Origin: Myxococcus flavus
GTDB taxonomy: Bacteria > Myxococcota > Myxococcia > Myxococcales > Myxococcaceae
Length of the DNA: 64,000 nt
Direction: 5' to 3'
Assembly: GCF_050038885.1 (NCBI RefSeq)
Contig: NZ_CP143624.1
Span: 3,162,001 to 3,226,000, forward strand
Position 1 is the stretch's first letter, and every line of letters begins with the position of its first letter. Positions 45,628 through 54,719 of this stretch are shown here, one piece after another. Below the pieces are notes generated by a model. The model had not been told where the DNA came from, did not search any database, and saw nothing but the letters and a program-made list of their open reading frames with translations. Position numbers and translations under genes: made by a program.

Positions 45628-47145
45628 TCACGAACGCGCGTAGGTCTTCCGCAGCTCCACCTTGATGACCTTGCCCGTGGGCGTGCGCGGCAGGGCGTCC
45701 ACGACGTGGAAGGCGCGCGGCGTCTTGTACTTCGCCAGCCGCGAGGCGCAGTGCGCCTTCACGCTGGCCTCGTCGAACGTGGCGCCCTTCTTCAGGACGA
45801 CCACCGCCGTGACGGTCTCTCCCCAGTCCGGGTGCGGCACGCCGATGACGGCCGTCTCCGCCAGGTCCGGGTGGCTGGCGAGCGCGTCCTCGACCTCCTT
45901 CGAGTACACGTTCTCCCCGCCGGTGATGATCATGTCCTTCAGCCGGTCCACGATGAACAGGTAGCCGTCCTCGTCGATACGGGCCACGTCGCCGGTGCGG
46001 TACCAGCCGTCGTGGAACGCGGCGGCCGTGGCCTCCGGGTCGCGGTGGTAGCCCAGCATCATCGACTGGCACCGCATCCAGATTTCACCCACCTCGCCCG
46101 GCCGCGCCTCCGTCTCCGTGTCGCGCATGACCTTCAAGTCGCAGCCGCTGATGGCGTAGCGGCCAATGGAGCCCGCCTTGGCCACCTGCTCCTCCGGCCG
46201 CAGCGCGGTGCCCGTGGGGCCCGTCTCCGTCATGCCGAAAATCTGGAAGAAGCGCTCCGTCTTGTACTTGTCCGCCAGCAGCCGTGACGTCGCCGCGTCG
46301 ATGGGCCCGCCGCCGTAGAGCCACGTCCGCATGCTCGACAGGTCGTAGCGGTCGAAGTCCGGCACCATGCGCAGCGGCGCGAGGAAGGCCACCGGCGGCC
46401 CGAAGAACAGCGTGCAGCGCTCGCGCTGAATCGTCTCCAGCATGGCCACCGGGTGGTACTCGGGCAGCATCACCACCGTGGCCCCGACGTACAGGCTGCC
46501 CAGCAGCAGCCCGTTGAGCGGGAAGCTGTGCCACGCCGGCATCGCCAGCAGCACGCGGTCCGTCGGGTCCAGGCCGTACGTCAGGCTGCACGCCATGCCC
46601 GCGAAGATGACGTTGGCGTGCGAGTGCAGGCAGCCCTTGGGCAGCCCCGTGGTGCCGGACGTGTAGAGAATCTCCGCCACCTGGTCCGGGTTCGTGACGG
46701 GCGCCAGCGCGGCGGGCTTCTCGCCCGCGGGGAACAGGGCCACGCCGTCGATGGCGTCATCCCCTTCGAGCACCCGCACGCCACACTTCGCACGCAGGGC
46801 GTCGGGCACCGCGGCGGCCAGGTCCTTGTCGGCCAGCAGCACGCGGCTCTCGCTGTGCTCCAGGATGTACGCCGTCTCCGGCGGGGCCAGCTTGTGGTTG
46901 ATGGGCACGGTGGTGCCGCCGACGCGCAGCGTGGCCAGGAAGCCCACCACCCAGGACACGGTGTTGCGGCCCTGGATGGCCACCTTGTCACCCGGCGCCA
47001 CGCCCCACGCGCGGAGCTGGTGGGCCATCCGCGTGACGGCCACGTCCAGCTCGCTGAACGTCACCCGCCGACCGGCCGTGACGAGCGCCTCGCGCGAAGC
47101 GAACTTCCGGCCCGCCGTCGTGAGCACCTCATCGAGCGTCCACAT
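45628..47145 (-). CDS. Acyl-CoA synthetase (AMP-binding)
   Basis: A 505-residue member of the ANL adenylating family. Motifs: ILYTSGTTGLPKG (P-loop-like), FGMTETGPTG, YRTGDVARIDEDGYL and the C-terminal PRTPTGKV with the catalytic Lys. It activates a carboxylic acid to acyl-AMP, then acyl-CoA. ATG 47145 shares a base with the dehydrogenase stop (TGATG) and has AGGAGG seven bases upstream; GTG 47148 is an alternative. Substrate probably a medium or long acid; not fixed by sequence. Confidence 0.92.
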   Translation of the reverse strand: MWTLDEVLTTAGRKFASREALVTAGRRVTFSELDVAVTRMAHQLRAWGVAPGDKVAIQGRNTVSWVVGFLATLRVGGTTVPINHKLAPPETAYILEHSESRVLLADKDLAAAVPDALRAKCGVRVLEGDDAIDGVALFPAGEKPAALAPVTNPDQVAEILYTSGTTGLPKGCLHSHANVIFAGMACSLTYGLDPTDRVLLAMPAWHSFPLNGLLLGSLYVGATVVMLPEYHPVAMLETIQRERCTLFFGPPVAFLAPLRMVPDFDRYDLSSMRTWLYGGGPIDAATSRLLADKYKTERFFQIFGMTETGPTGTALRPEEQVAKAGSIGRYAISGCDLKVMRDTETEARPGEVGEIWMRCQSMMLGYHRDPEATAAAFHDGWYRTGDVARIDEDGYLFIVDRLKDMIITGGENVYSKEVEDALASHPDLAETAVIGVPHPDWGETVTAVVVLKKGATFDEASVKAHCASRLAKYKTPRAFHVVDALPRTPTGKVIKVELRKTYARS

Positions 47146-48821
47146 CACTTCACCTCCTCGGAGAAGGCGCGCTCGATGAGCATCTGCATCGGCGCGTGGG
47201 CCGGCAGCGTACCGAACGTCTGCCCGTGCGCGCCGCCCAGGCGGGACTCGCAGAAGGCGTCCGACACGGCGGTGTTGCCCGCGCGAATCAGCAGCGACGC
47301 CTGGAGCGCCAGCGCCAGGCCCTCCACGATGGAGCGCGAGCGCGCCTCCAGCGAGTCCGTGTTGGCCAGCTCCTTGCCCAGCCGCGCGGTGGCCTCGTCG
47401 TAGGCGCGGTGCCCGCCCTGCGCGGCGAGCAGCTCGGCGAAGAGCGCCTCCCGGCTGGCCGGCTCACGCGACGCCGCGCGCAGCACGTCCAGGCACTGGA
47501 TGTTGCCGCTGCCCTCCCAGATGGAGTTGAGCGGCGCCTGCCGGTAGAGGCGCGGCAGGTTCGTCTCCTCCACGTAGCCCGCGCCGCCCAGGCACTCCTG
47601 CGCCTCGTTGACGAAGGGCGGCGTGCGCTTGCACACCCAGTACTTCCCCACCGCCGTGGCGATGCGGCAGAACGCGGCCTCCTTCTCGTCGCGAGGCGTC
47701 GCGTCCACGGCGCGGGAGACGCGGGCGGTGAGCGCGACGTGCGCCTCCAGCTCCAGCGCCAGGTCCGCGAGCACGTTGCGCATCAGCGGCTGGTCGCTGA
47801 GCCGCTTGCCGAACGCCACGCGGTGCCGGGTGTGGTGGATGGCCTGCACCAGCGCCTGCCGCATCTGCCCGCTGGAGCCAATCATGCAGTCCTGCCGCGT
47901 CAGCGCGACCATCTCCAGGATGGTGGGCACGCCGCGCCCTTCCGGGCCCACCATCACCGCGTAGGCGCCGTGCAGCTCCACCTCGGAGCTGGCGTTGCTC
48001 CAGTCCCCCAGCTTGTCCTTCAGCCGCTGGACGCGGATGGCGTTGAGCGCGCCGTCGGGCGTGAAGCGCGGCATCAGGAAGCACGACAGGCCCCCTTCCG
48101 CGTGCGCCAGCACCAGGAAGGCGTCACACATGGGCGCGGAGAAGAACCACTTGTGTCCCACCAGCGCGTAGGGCTGGCCGGGGCCACGGCCTTCGCCCAG
48201 GCGGTGCGCCTTGGTGGTGTTGGTGCGCACGTCGGAGCCGCCCTGCTTCTCCGTCATGCCCATGCCAATGGTCGCGCCCGTCTTCTGCGCGGCGGGGATG
48301 AAGCGGCTGTCGTACGAAGCCGAGCTCACGCGCGGCAGCCACTCCATCGCCAGCTCCGGCTGGTGGCGCAGCGCGGGCACGGACGCGTACGTCATCGTGA
48401 GCGGACAGCTCGTGCCCTGGTCCGCCTGGTTGTGCAGGTAGAAGAGGGCCATGCGCGCCACGTGGGCGCCGGGCTTGTCCTCGTTGCGCCAGGCAAAGCC
48501 AGACACGCCGTGGGCCATGCCCAGCTCCATCAGCCGGTGGTACGCGGGATGGAACTCCACCTCGTCGCGGCGGTTGCCATAGCGGTCGAAGGGCCGGAAC
48601 TTGGGCTTGTTCTCGTTGGCGAGGAACGCCAGCTGCTGCATCTCCCCACCCGCCAGGAGGCCGTACTTCGCCAGCTCGGCCTCCGCCCAGCCGCCGCCCT
48701 CACGGGCCACGACCTCGCGAAGCACGGTGTCCGTCTTCCACGCGTCGTACACGAGCGGTGGAGGCTGGTTCGTCACTTCGTGCGTGAGGAAGCCGGCGGC
48801 GATGGCGTTGCGTTCAGTCAT
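47145..48821 (-). CDS. Acyl-CoA dehydrogenase, AidB-like
   Basis: A 558-residue flavoprotein, longer than usual acyl-CoA dehydrogenases (about 380) and matching the AidB subgroup. Features: TIGMGMTEKQGGSDVRTNTT (substrate/FAD region), HKWFFSAPMCDAFLVLA, TRQDCMIGSSGQMRQAL, AFGKRLSDQPLMRNVLADL and YRQAPLNSIWEGSGNIQCLDVLRA near the C-terminal third. AidB proteins bind FAD and DNA and are linked to alkylation defence, but the operon with a CoA ligase and SDR argues for a metabolic role here. ATG 48821; first gene of the operon. Confidence 0.9.
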   Translation of the reverse strand: MTERNAIAAGFLTHEVTNQPPPLVYDAWKTDTVLREVVAREGGGWAEAELAKYGLLAGGEMQQLAFLANENKPKFRPFDRYGNRRDEVEFHPAYHRLMELGMAHGVSGFAWRNEDKPGAHVARMALFYLHNQADQGTSCPLTMTYASVPALRHQPELAMEWLPRVSSASYDSRFIPAAQKTGATIGMGMTEKQGGSDVRTNTTKAHRLGEGRGPGQPYALVGHKWFFSAPMCDAFLVLAHAEGGLSCFLMPRFTPDGALNAIRVQRLKDKLGDWSNASSEVELHGAYAVMVGPEGRGVPTILEMVALTRQDCMIGSSGQMRQALVQAIHHTRHRVAFGKRLSDQPLMRNVLADLALELEAHVALTARVSRAVDATPRDEKEAAFCRIATAVGKYWVCKRTPPFVNEAQECLGGAGYVEETNLPRLYRQAPLNSIWEGSGNIQCLDVLRAASREPASREALFAELLAAQGGHRAYDEATARLGKELANTDSLEARSRSIVEGLALALQASLLIRAGNTAVSDAFCESRLGGAHGQTFGTLPAHAPMQMLIERAFSEEVK

Positions 48822-48915
48822 GGTGAAGGTCCTCCTGGGGACGGTGCCCGGTGCCACTGGATTACCGTGAACGGGCGCGGCAGGCCACCGCAACCCGGGG
48901 GGCGAACGCGCCGTG

Positions 48916-49800
48916 TCAACGCTTCTTCGCCTGCTCCAGCTCCTCGACCAGCAGCTCCGAAACCTTCCGCACACGCGGTATGTCGAGCGCAGATTTTGCG
49001 CAGACCAGGTGCAGCGTCGCGGTCGCATGGGGCCCCAGGTCGATGTCGAGCGGCACCAGGCTCCGCTCCCGCACGAAGCGGTGCCGCAGGTCGCCCAGCA
49101 CCATGGCCCCCACGCCCGCCTCGGCCGCCGCCAGCAGCACCAGGTAGTTGTCCGCGGTGAACACGGGCGAGAAGCCGGGGATGAAGGACTCCAGCTGGGG
49201 ATTGGGCGGTGTCATGTGGAACGGCGGCGCCCAGGCCACCCAGGGAAGCTGCTGGAGCGTGGGCCGCTTCGGCAGCTTCGCCTTGAGCGACTTCGCGACG
49301 AAGACGGCGTTGCGAATCTCCCAGGAGTGCACGCGCTTCAAGTCGGGGTTGGTCGGGCTCTTGGCCCGCAGCGCCAGGTCCGCCTCGCCGCGGCCCAGGT
49401 CCAGGTACTGGGTGCTGGAGAGCACCTCCAGCCGCAGCCCCGCGTACTTCTTCGCCACGGCCCCGGAGAAGGGCGCGAGGAAGTCGAAGCACATGTACGG
49501 CGAGGCCGTCACCCGCACCAGCCCGCGGGGTGAGGTGTCCGACGACTCCGCCGCCCGGTGCAGCTCGCCCGCCCACTCCGCCATCTTCTTCGCGGGCAGC
49601 ACCAGCCGCTCCCCCGCGGCGGTCAGCACCGCGCCGTCCACGCCGCGGCGGAACAGCGTGGCGCCCACGGCGTACTCCAGCGCCGCCAGCCGCCGGCTCA
49701 CCGTGGGCTGACCGATGCGCAGCCGACGCGCCGCCCCGCTGAAGCTGCCCGTTTCCGCGATGGCGAGGAACAGCCGCGCGTCATCCCAGGAGATATCCAT
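48916..49800 (-). CDS. LysR-family transcriptional regulator
   Basis: A 294-residue LTTR. N-terminal winged helix: DDARLFLAIAETGSFSGAARRLRIGQPTVSRRL (about 6-38) and a linker helix; the rest is the ligand-binding domain. It sits divergent from the metallo-beta-lactamase-fold gene with 87 bp between them, and next to the acyl-CoA operon. LTTRs usually control the divergent gene and themselves. ATG 49800. Confidence 0.92.
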   Translation of the reverse strand: MDISWDDARLFLAIAETGSFSGAARRLRIGQPTVSRRLAALEYAVGATLFRRGVDGAVLTAAGERLVLPAKKMAEWAGELHRAAESSDTSPRGLVRVTASPYMCFDFLAPFSGAVAKKYAGLRLEVLSSTQYLDLGRGEADLALRAKSPTNPDLKRVHSWEIRNAVFVAKSLKAKLPKRPTLQQLPWVAWAPPFHMTPPNPQLESFIPGFSPVFTADNYLVLLAAAEAGVGAMVLGDLRHRFVRERSLVPLDIDLGPHATATLHLVCAKSALDIPRVRKVSELLVEELEQAKKR

Positions 49801-49804
49801 GAAT

Positions 49805-49818
49805 GCATGACCTCATGC
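49805..49818. promoter_or_regulatory. Candidate LysR-binding dyad
   Basis: GCATGA-CC-TCATGC, 6-bp arms around two bases, five bases upstream of the lysR start in the divergent gap. Position and symmetry fit an autoregulatory site, but it is short. Confidence 0.35.
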
Positions 49819-49887
49819 CTGAATCGCCATTTTCCATCCATATTCGCATCGCTACCTTGCGCGTGTCTCGACGTGCAGGAGCCACCC

Positions 49888-50844
49888 ATGCGAACCCGTT
49901 CTTCCATTGCCCTCTCGCTCGCCGCCGTGCTCGGCGGCACGCTCGCCTTCACCGGCCTCACCGGCTGCGCCGCCACTTCGCACGGCACGCAGCGCTCCGC
50001 GCTCGGCGTGGCGCGCCCGTCCTCGGAGCTGCTGGCCCTGCTGGACCAGCCCGGCCCGGTGGAGCTGGAGACGGTCGTCTCCTGTGACTGGGCGGTGGAG
50101 CGCGGCGGCCTCATCAACCTGGACCACCCCACCGCGAAGGCCGCGGAGCTGGAGGACGGGGACGAGCCCATCCAGGTCTTCTTCCACGCCCTCCGCCACC
50201 CGGAGAAGGGGCTCTTCATCGTCGACACCGGCGTGGAGACGGCGCTGCGGGACGCGCCGGAGAAGGCCGCCATGCGCGGGCTCGTCGCCAGCGCGATGAA
50301 CATGGAGAAGATGAAGGTGCACGCGCCGCTGGGCGAGTGGCTCGCGAAGCAGCCGCAGCCCCTGGCGGGCGTGTTCCTCACGCACCTGCACCCGGACCAC
50401 ATCAGCGGCATGGCGGACGTGCCCGCGGGCACGCCCGTCTACACCGGGCCGGGCGAGGCCGCCGACCGCGCCTTCTTGAACATCGTCGTCCAGGCCAACA
50501 GCGACCGCGCCCTGGCCGGCAAGCCGCCGCTGTCCGAGTGGACCTTCACCCGGGAGGAGGCCGGCCCGTTCGACGGCGCGGTGGACATCTTCGGGGACGG
50601 CTCCGTGTGGGCGCTCTGGCTGCCCGGCCACACGCCCGGCTCCACCGCGTACCTGGTGCGCACCACGAAGGGGCCCGTGCTGCTCGCGGGCGACGTCAGC
50701 CACACCCGCTGGGGCTGGGAGCACGACGTGGAGCCCGGCTCCTTCAACAACGACGCCGACCGCGCGTCGGTGAGCTTCCAGAAGCTGCGCGCGTTCGCCC
50801 GGGCGCACCCCGAGGTCGAGGTGCGCATGGGCCACCAGCACTGA
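49888..50844 (+). CDS. Metallo-beta-lactamase-fold lipoprotein hydrolase
   Basis: A 318-residue protein with a lipoprotein signal (TGLTGCAA, Cys about 27) and the MBL core: FLTHLHPDHISGM (HxHxDH, about 170-182), LPGHTPGSTAYLV and LLAGDVSHTRWGW, then GHQH at the very end. The zinc-binding set is complete. Its layout resembles quorum-quenching lactonases (AHL-lactonase-like), yet lipid anchoring is unusual; substrate not fixed. ATG 49888. Divergent from the LysR gene. Confidence 0.82.
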   Translation: MRTRSSIALSLAAVLGGTLAFTGLTGCAATSHGTQRSALGVARPSSELLALLDQPGPVELETVVSCDWAVERGGLINLDHPTAKAAELEDGDEPIQVFFHALRHPEKGLFIVDTGVETALRDAPEKAAMRGLVASAMNMEKMKVHAPLGEWLAKQPQPLAGVFLTHLHPDHISGMADVPAGTPVYTGPGEAADRAFLNIVVQANSDRALAGKPPLSEWTFTREEAGPFDGAVDIFGDGSVWALWLPGHTPGSTAYLVRTTKGPVLLAGDVSHTRWGWEHDVEPGSFNNDADRASVSFQKLRAFARAHPEVEVRMGHQH

Positions 50845-51013
50845 AGCCGCCGCACCGGCTCATGTCCAAGGGCAGCCGCGCCGCGTGAGCCGCCACGGCG
50901 CGACCTCCCATCTCCGGCGAGACGCGGCTCGCCCCTCGCGACAGGGCGCAGGTGGAGCAGCGTGGCGGCGGACCAGGGACAGGCCCCTCACGAAGCCCGT
51001 CGCCGCGCCTGGC

Positions 51014-51998
51014 TCAGTCCCGGGCGTGCTGCCGGAAGAAGTCCCACATGATGGCGGTGGCATCCGGCCCCGAAGGGTCGGCGAAGGGATAGCTCGAATC
51101 GCCGCCGGGCCAGGCGTGGTCCATGCCCTGGATTTCGAGGTGCCGCGCCACCAGCGAGCCGCCGTAGACGTAGTCCTCCACCGTGTAGCCGCGCCCGCCG
51201 GGCACGCTCGCCCGCGTCACCTGCGTGGCCACCGGACGGATGCTGTCGTTGGCCACGCCGTCATCACCGTAGTCGCTGGTCTGCAGGAGCTGCCGCACCG
51301 CCTGCCGGCCGTTGACGGGGTTGACCACGCTGTCCTGCGTCCCGTGCAGGACGAGCACCGGCATCGTGTGGCGCGGGCGGCCCGAGCACGCCCACGCGTC
51401 CCGGCCCCGGTCATCCGGGTGATAGATGCTGCCGAACAGCATCGCGAAGCCCGTGCCTGAAATCGTGGTGGCCTCCTTGTACATGGCGCCCGCGCCAATC
51501 ATCCCCGCGGCGAACACGTCCGAGTAGCAGGCCAGCAGCGTGCCCGTCAGCACCGCGCCCGCGCTGACGCCGCCCACGTAGATGCGGCGCGAATCCACCG
51601 CGTAGTGCCGCCGCACCTGCTCCACCATGCCCACGATGAGCGCGGGCTCGCCGGCGCCTCGCGTCTGGTTGAGCACGAGCATGAAGTTCCAGCACTGCGT
51701 GGGGTTCGCGAACGTCGCCTGGTTCGGGTACAGCACGAGGAACTTCTCGGCGTCCGCCTTCGCGTTGAGGCGCGTGAGGCCGGCGAACTGGCTCGGGTTC
51801 TGGAAGCAGCCATGCAGCGCCACCACCAGCGGCAGCGGCGTGTCCGGCTGGTAGCCCGTGGGCACCCAGAGCTGGAAGCCTCGAGTCCCTTCGACGCCAT
51901 GGACCCAGGTGCCCGCGCGCGGGGGCCGCGGCGGTGAGCGTGAGGACGGCGAGCAGCAACAATCCCGTGCGCGAGCACGTGACAGCGTTCCGCTTCAT
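51014..51998 (-). pseudogene. PHB-depolymerase-type esterase with an apparent frameshift
   Basis: An extracellular esterase of the PHB-depolymerase/LpqC type. The ATG at 51998 with AAGGAG upstream opens a signal peptide (GLLLLAVLTLTAAAPA), but that frame leaves the family after about 28 residues. The family continues in another frame with TWVHGVEGTRGFQLWVPTGYQ, oxyanion-loop VVALHGCFQNP, nucleophile VGGVSAGA, acid HGTQD and QGMDHAW. The total is 985 bases, one more than a multiple of three, so one base is extra within the GC-run at 51910-51931 (five G at 51919-51923). Either a sequencing error, in which case it is a normal 327-residue gene, or a disabled one. Confidence 0.8.
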
Positions 51999-52030
51999 CG
52001 ACTGACTCCTTCGGGGTGGGGGAACCGCGC

Positions 52031-52846
52031 TCAGCCCGGCTGCCGCGCATCCGCCGCGGCGTCCTCGACTCCGGCCAGGAAGGCCTCCACGGCCTCGGCG
52101 ACCTTCTCGGGCTGGTCATGCGGTGACGCATGGCCGGAGTCACTCAGCACCTGGAGCCGCGCGTTCGGCAGCAGGTCCACGTAGGCCTGCTTCGCCGCCA
52201 CGGGCGTGTAGTCCCGGTCGGACGCGAGCACGAGCACCGGACAGGTGATGCCGCCCAGGTGCCGCATGACGCTCCACCCCACCAGCCCCTTCGTCGCGCG
52301 CAGGTACGCGTCCGGGTCATTGGCGCCGAAAATCTCCAGCGCGCGCTGGCGCAGCGCCTCCTGCTCGGGCTTGGGGAAGAGCTTGGGCGCCAGCACCCTG
52401 GCCAGCGCCGAGGGCCCCAGCAGCTTCAGCAGCGCCAGCCGCAGGCCGAGCTCGAACTTGCGGCGCAGCGTGCGCGCCACCAGCTCCGGGCCGCTGTTGA
52501 CGATGACCAGGCTGCGCACCAGCCCCGGACGGTCCACCGCGAGCTGGAACCCCATCATCCCGCCCATGGACAGGCCCACCACGTGGACGCGCGTGAGGCC
52601 CAGCGCGTCACACAGGCCGGCGAGGTCCCGCGCGAAGAGCGGCACGCCGTACGCGCCCGGCGGCTTCCCGCTGCGCCCATGCCCCCGCGCGTCCGGGATG
52701 ATGACGCGATGCCGGGCCGCCAGTCTGGGTGCCACGGACTCCCAGTCACGGCCCGTGGAGCCCAGACCATGAAGCAGCAGCACGGGAGTGCCCTCACCCG
52801 ATTCATCGAAGTAGAGGGATAGCGCCTCAAGCTGGAGCAGCGGCAT
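52031..52846 (-). CDS. Alpha/beta hydrolase
   Basis: A 271-residue alpha/beta hydrolase. Seen: LLLHGLGSTGRDW (oxyanion loop), nucleophile elbow VGLSMGG (Ser about 95), acid in LASDRDYTP and catalytic His in SDSGHASPHDQPE. Resembles 3-oxoadipate enol-lactonase-like enzymes. No export signal. ATG 52846 diverges from the tetR gene, with the palindrome at 52904 between them, so it is probably the TetR target. Downstream is the frameshifted esterase, 32 bp away. Confidence 0.9.
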   Translation of the reverse strand: MPLLQLEALSLYFDESGEGTPVLLLHGLGSTGRDWESVAPRLAARHRVIIPDARGHGRSGKPPGAYGVPLFARDLAGLCDALGLTRVHVVGLSMGGMMGFQLAVDRPGLVRSLVIVNSGPELVARTLRRKFELGLRLALLKLLGPSALARVLAPKLFPKPEQEALRQRALEIFGANDPDAYLRATKGLVGWSVMRHLGGITCPVLVLASDRDYTPVAAKQAYVDLLPNARLQVLSDSGHASPHDQPEKVAEAVEAFLAGVEDAAADARQPG

Positions 52847-52903
52847 GTCCGGACCCCAGATTCAGGTAGGAAGCGTGTCGAACTGCAGGCCCGACGCCAC
52901 ATG

Positions 52904-52917
52904 AACGAACGTTCGTT
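52904..52917. promoter_or_regulatory. Candidate TetR operator
   Basis: AACGAACGTTCGTT, a perfect 14-bp palindrome in the 86-bp gap between the divergent hydrolase and tetR genes, about 15 bases before tetR ATG. Symmetry, length and location fit a TetR-dimer site controlling both genes. Confidence 0.65.
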
Positions 52918-52932
52918 TTTCAAGAGCCCCTC

Positions 52933-53583
52933 ATGAGTACGCCCCCTCGTTCCCGCCTGCGCGCCACGGCCGCCCGCCTCCCCCCCACGGCGGCCGCCCC
53001 GCCCGAAGGCACCCGCCGGCGCATCCTGGAGACGGCCCTGCAGCTCTTCGCGAGCCGCGGGTACCACGACACCTCCATCCGGGACCTGGCCACCGCCCTG
53101 GAGCTGCGGCCCAGCGCGCTGTACGCGCACTTCGCCTCCAAGGACCAGGTCCTCGCGGAGCTGGTGCGCATCGGCCACGAGGCCCACTACGAGGCGCTCC
53201 AGGCCGCGCTGAGCGCCGCGGAGCCCACGCCCGCCGCCCAGGTGCGCGCGCTGGTCCAGGCCCACACGCGGGTCCACGCGGAACATCCACAGCTCGGGCT
53301 GGTGGTGAACGAGGAGTTCTACGCGCTGACCCCCGAGCTGGCGGCGCCCGCGCAGGCCCTGCGGGAGCAGGCCTCCGCCACGCTGCTGGAGACCATCCAG
53401 CGCGGCATGGCACAGGGGCAGTTCTCGCCACCCCACCCCGTCGTCACCGCCGCGGCGATTGCGGCCATGGGCGTCCGCATCCCCTATTGGTTCGAGCCCG
53501 GAGGCCCCATCACGGTGGAGGCCCTGGCGGACCTCCACGCCGAGCTGGCGCTGCGGATGCTGGGATGTGCCGCCGGGGCGTGA
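52933..53583 (+). CDS. TetR-family transcriptional regulator
   Basis: A 216-residue regulator. Winged-helix N-domain with RRRILETALQLFASRGYHDTSIRDLATALELRPSALYAHFASKDQVLAEL (about 28-76) in the standard TetR form, preceded by a 25-residue basic/proline-rich tail; the C-terminal ligand domain is helical. ATG 52933. Divergent from the hydrolase with a palindromic operator between them. Ligand unknown. Confidence 0.92.
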   Translation: MSTPPRSRLRATAARLPPTAAAPPEGTRRRILETALQLFASRGYHDTSIRDLATALELRPSALYAHFASKDQVLAELVRIGHEAHYEALQAALSAAEPTPAAQVRALVQAHTRVHAEHPQLGLVVNEEFYALTPELAAPAQALREQASATLLETIQRGMAQGQFSPPHPVVTAAAIAAMGVRIPYWFEPGGPITVEALADLHAELALRMLGCAAGA

Positions 53584-53596
53584 AGCCGCTTCCTGG

Positions 53597-53767
53597 CTAG
53601 CTGCGTATCTGCCGGCGGCCGGATGCCACCTGGAACGCGTACACCGCCAGCGCGGCGATGCCCACGAGGAAGACGACCCACAGCAGGCCGCCCACGACGG
53701 CGCGAGTCACGGTGAGCACGACCCAGAGCGCGAGCAACCCCAGGCCCACGTAGAGCAGCCCCTTCAT
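53597..53767 (-). CDS. Small two-helix membrane protein (lmo0937/DUF5670-like)
   Basis: A 56-residue protein starting MKGLLYVGLGLLALWVVLTV, with two hydrophobic helices around a Gly-Gly turn (AVVGGLLWVVFLV) and a basic end GRRQIRS. This pattern matches the tiny lmo0937-family membrane proteins. GGGAGG precedes ATG 53767 by seven bases. It converges with tetR (13 bp apart). Role unknown; such proteins are often stress-related. Confidence 0.65.
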   Translation of the reverse strand: MKGLLYVGLGLLALWVVLTVTRAVVGGLLWVVFLVGIAALAVYAFQVASGRRQIRS

Positions 53768-53935
53768 CGTTGGCCTCCCTCACACAGGAATGTCTCTTCA
53801 GGGTAGGGATGCGCCGGACGCGCGGCAGGGACGGGCTGTCCGGCTGGCTGCCCGCCTTGAATTTTTTGAGCGTGCTCTCGTCAGAACGCGCATCCACCAC
53901 GACGGCGGATACTCTTCCCAAAACGTCTGCACACC

Positions 53936-54664
53936 ATGAACTCTCAATTGCTCTGGAAGCTCACGGCCCTGTCCCTCACGCTCTCCGCCCCCGCCCTCGC
54001 TTCCAGCTGGCGTGATGACGGCAACATCCGGCGCAAGCAGGTGGATGCCTCCGACTCCGAGTACGGCGAGGAGGCGAAGGAGGACAAGGGCTTCGCCCTG
54101 GGCCTGCGCGCCGGCTACGGCCTCCCGCTGGGCCAGCTCGCTGCGGAGACCGACATGGGCGACCTGGTCTCCGGCGCCATCCCGTTGCAGGTGGATGCAG
54201 GCTACTTCTTCAACGCCAACTTCTACCTGGGCGCCTACTTCCAGTACGCCCCCGTGTTCACCGCCGATGACTGCATGTCGGGCACGAGCTGCTCCGGCAG
54301 CCAGATGCGCTTCGGCGTCAACGCCTCCTACCACTTCCGTGAGGGCGAGAAGCTCAGGCCCTGGCTGGGGCTGGGCATCGGCTACGAGATGCTCAGCGTG
54401 AAGGTCTCGGCGGATGACAGCTCCATCACCACGGGCTACCGGGGCATCGAGCTCGCCTCCGTCCAGGGCGGCGCCGACTACCGCCTCACCGACGCGTTCT
54501 CCATCGGACCCTACCTGTCGCTGGCGGCTGGCATCTACCAGACCGGGACCATCAAGTTCGAGAACGCCCCCATCTTCGGAGACGCGGAGGAGTCGATAGA
54601 CATCGAGGACACCGCGGTCCACGCCTGGCTGTCGGGCGGTGTGCGGGTGCAGTACCGCTTCTGA
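53936..54664 (+). CDS. Outer-membrane beta-barrel protein (OmpA/W-like)
   Basis: A 242-residue protein with a signal peptide (SLTLSAPALA) and alternating hydrophobic/aromatic strands, ending in VRVQYRF with the C-terminal Phe needed for BAM recognition. Two cysteines in an outer loop (DDCMSGTSCSG) may form a disulfide. It is a small (about 8-strand) barrel of unknown role. A hairpin follows at 54677. Confidence 0.75.
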   Translation: MNSQLLWKLTALSLTLSAPALASSWRDDGNIRRKQVDASDSEYGEEAKEDKGFALGLRAGYGLPLGQLAAETDMGDLVSGAIPLQVDAGYFFNANFYLGAYFQYAPVFTADDCMSGTSCSGSQMRFGVNASYHFREGEKLRPWLGLGIGYEMLSVKVSADDSSITTGYRGIELASVQGGADYRLTDAFSIGPYLSLAAGIYQTGTIKFENAPIFGDAEESIDIEDTAVHAWLSGGVRVQYRF

Positions 54665-54676
54665 GCCGTCCCCTCA

Positions 54677-54706
54677 GCGGCGCTGACACTGCCTCGTCAG
54701 CGCCGC
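54677..54706. terminator. Bidirectional terminator hairpin
   Basis: GCGGCGCTGAC (54677-54687) and GTCAGCGCCGC (54696-54706): a perfect 11-bp stem with an 8-base loop, between the barrel gene and the convergent M56 gene; likely ends both transcripts. Confidence 0.65.
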
Positions 54707-54719
54707 GAATGACGCCCCT

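Noticed and set aside
48913..49533. Plus-strand frame opposite lysR
   Set aside because: Low-complexity antisense; the LysR helix-turn-helix is clear on the other strand.
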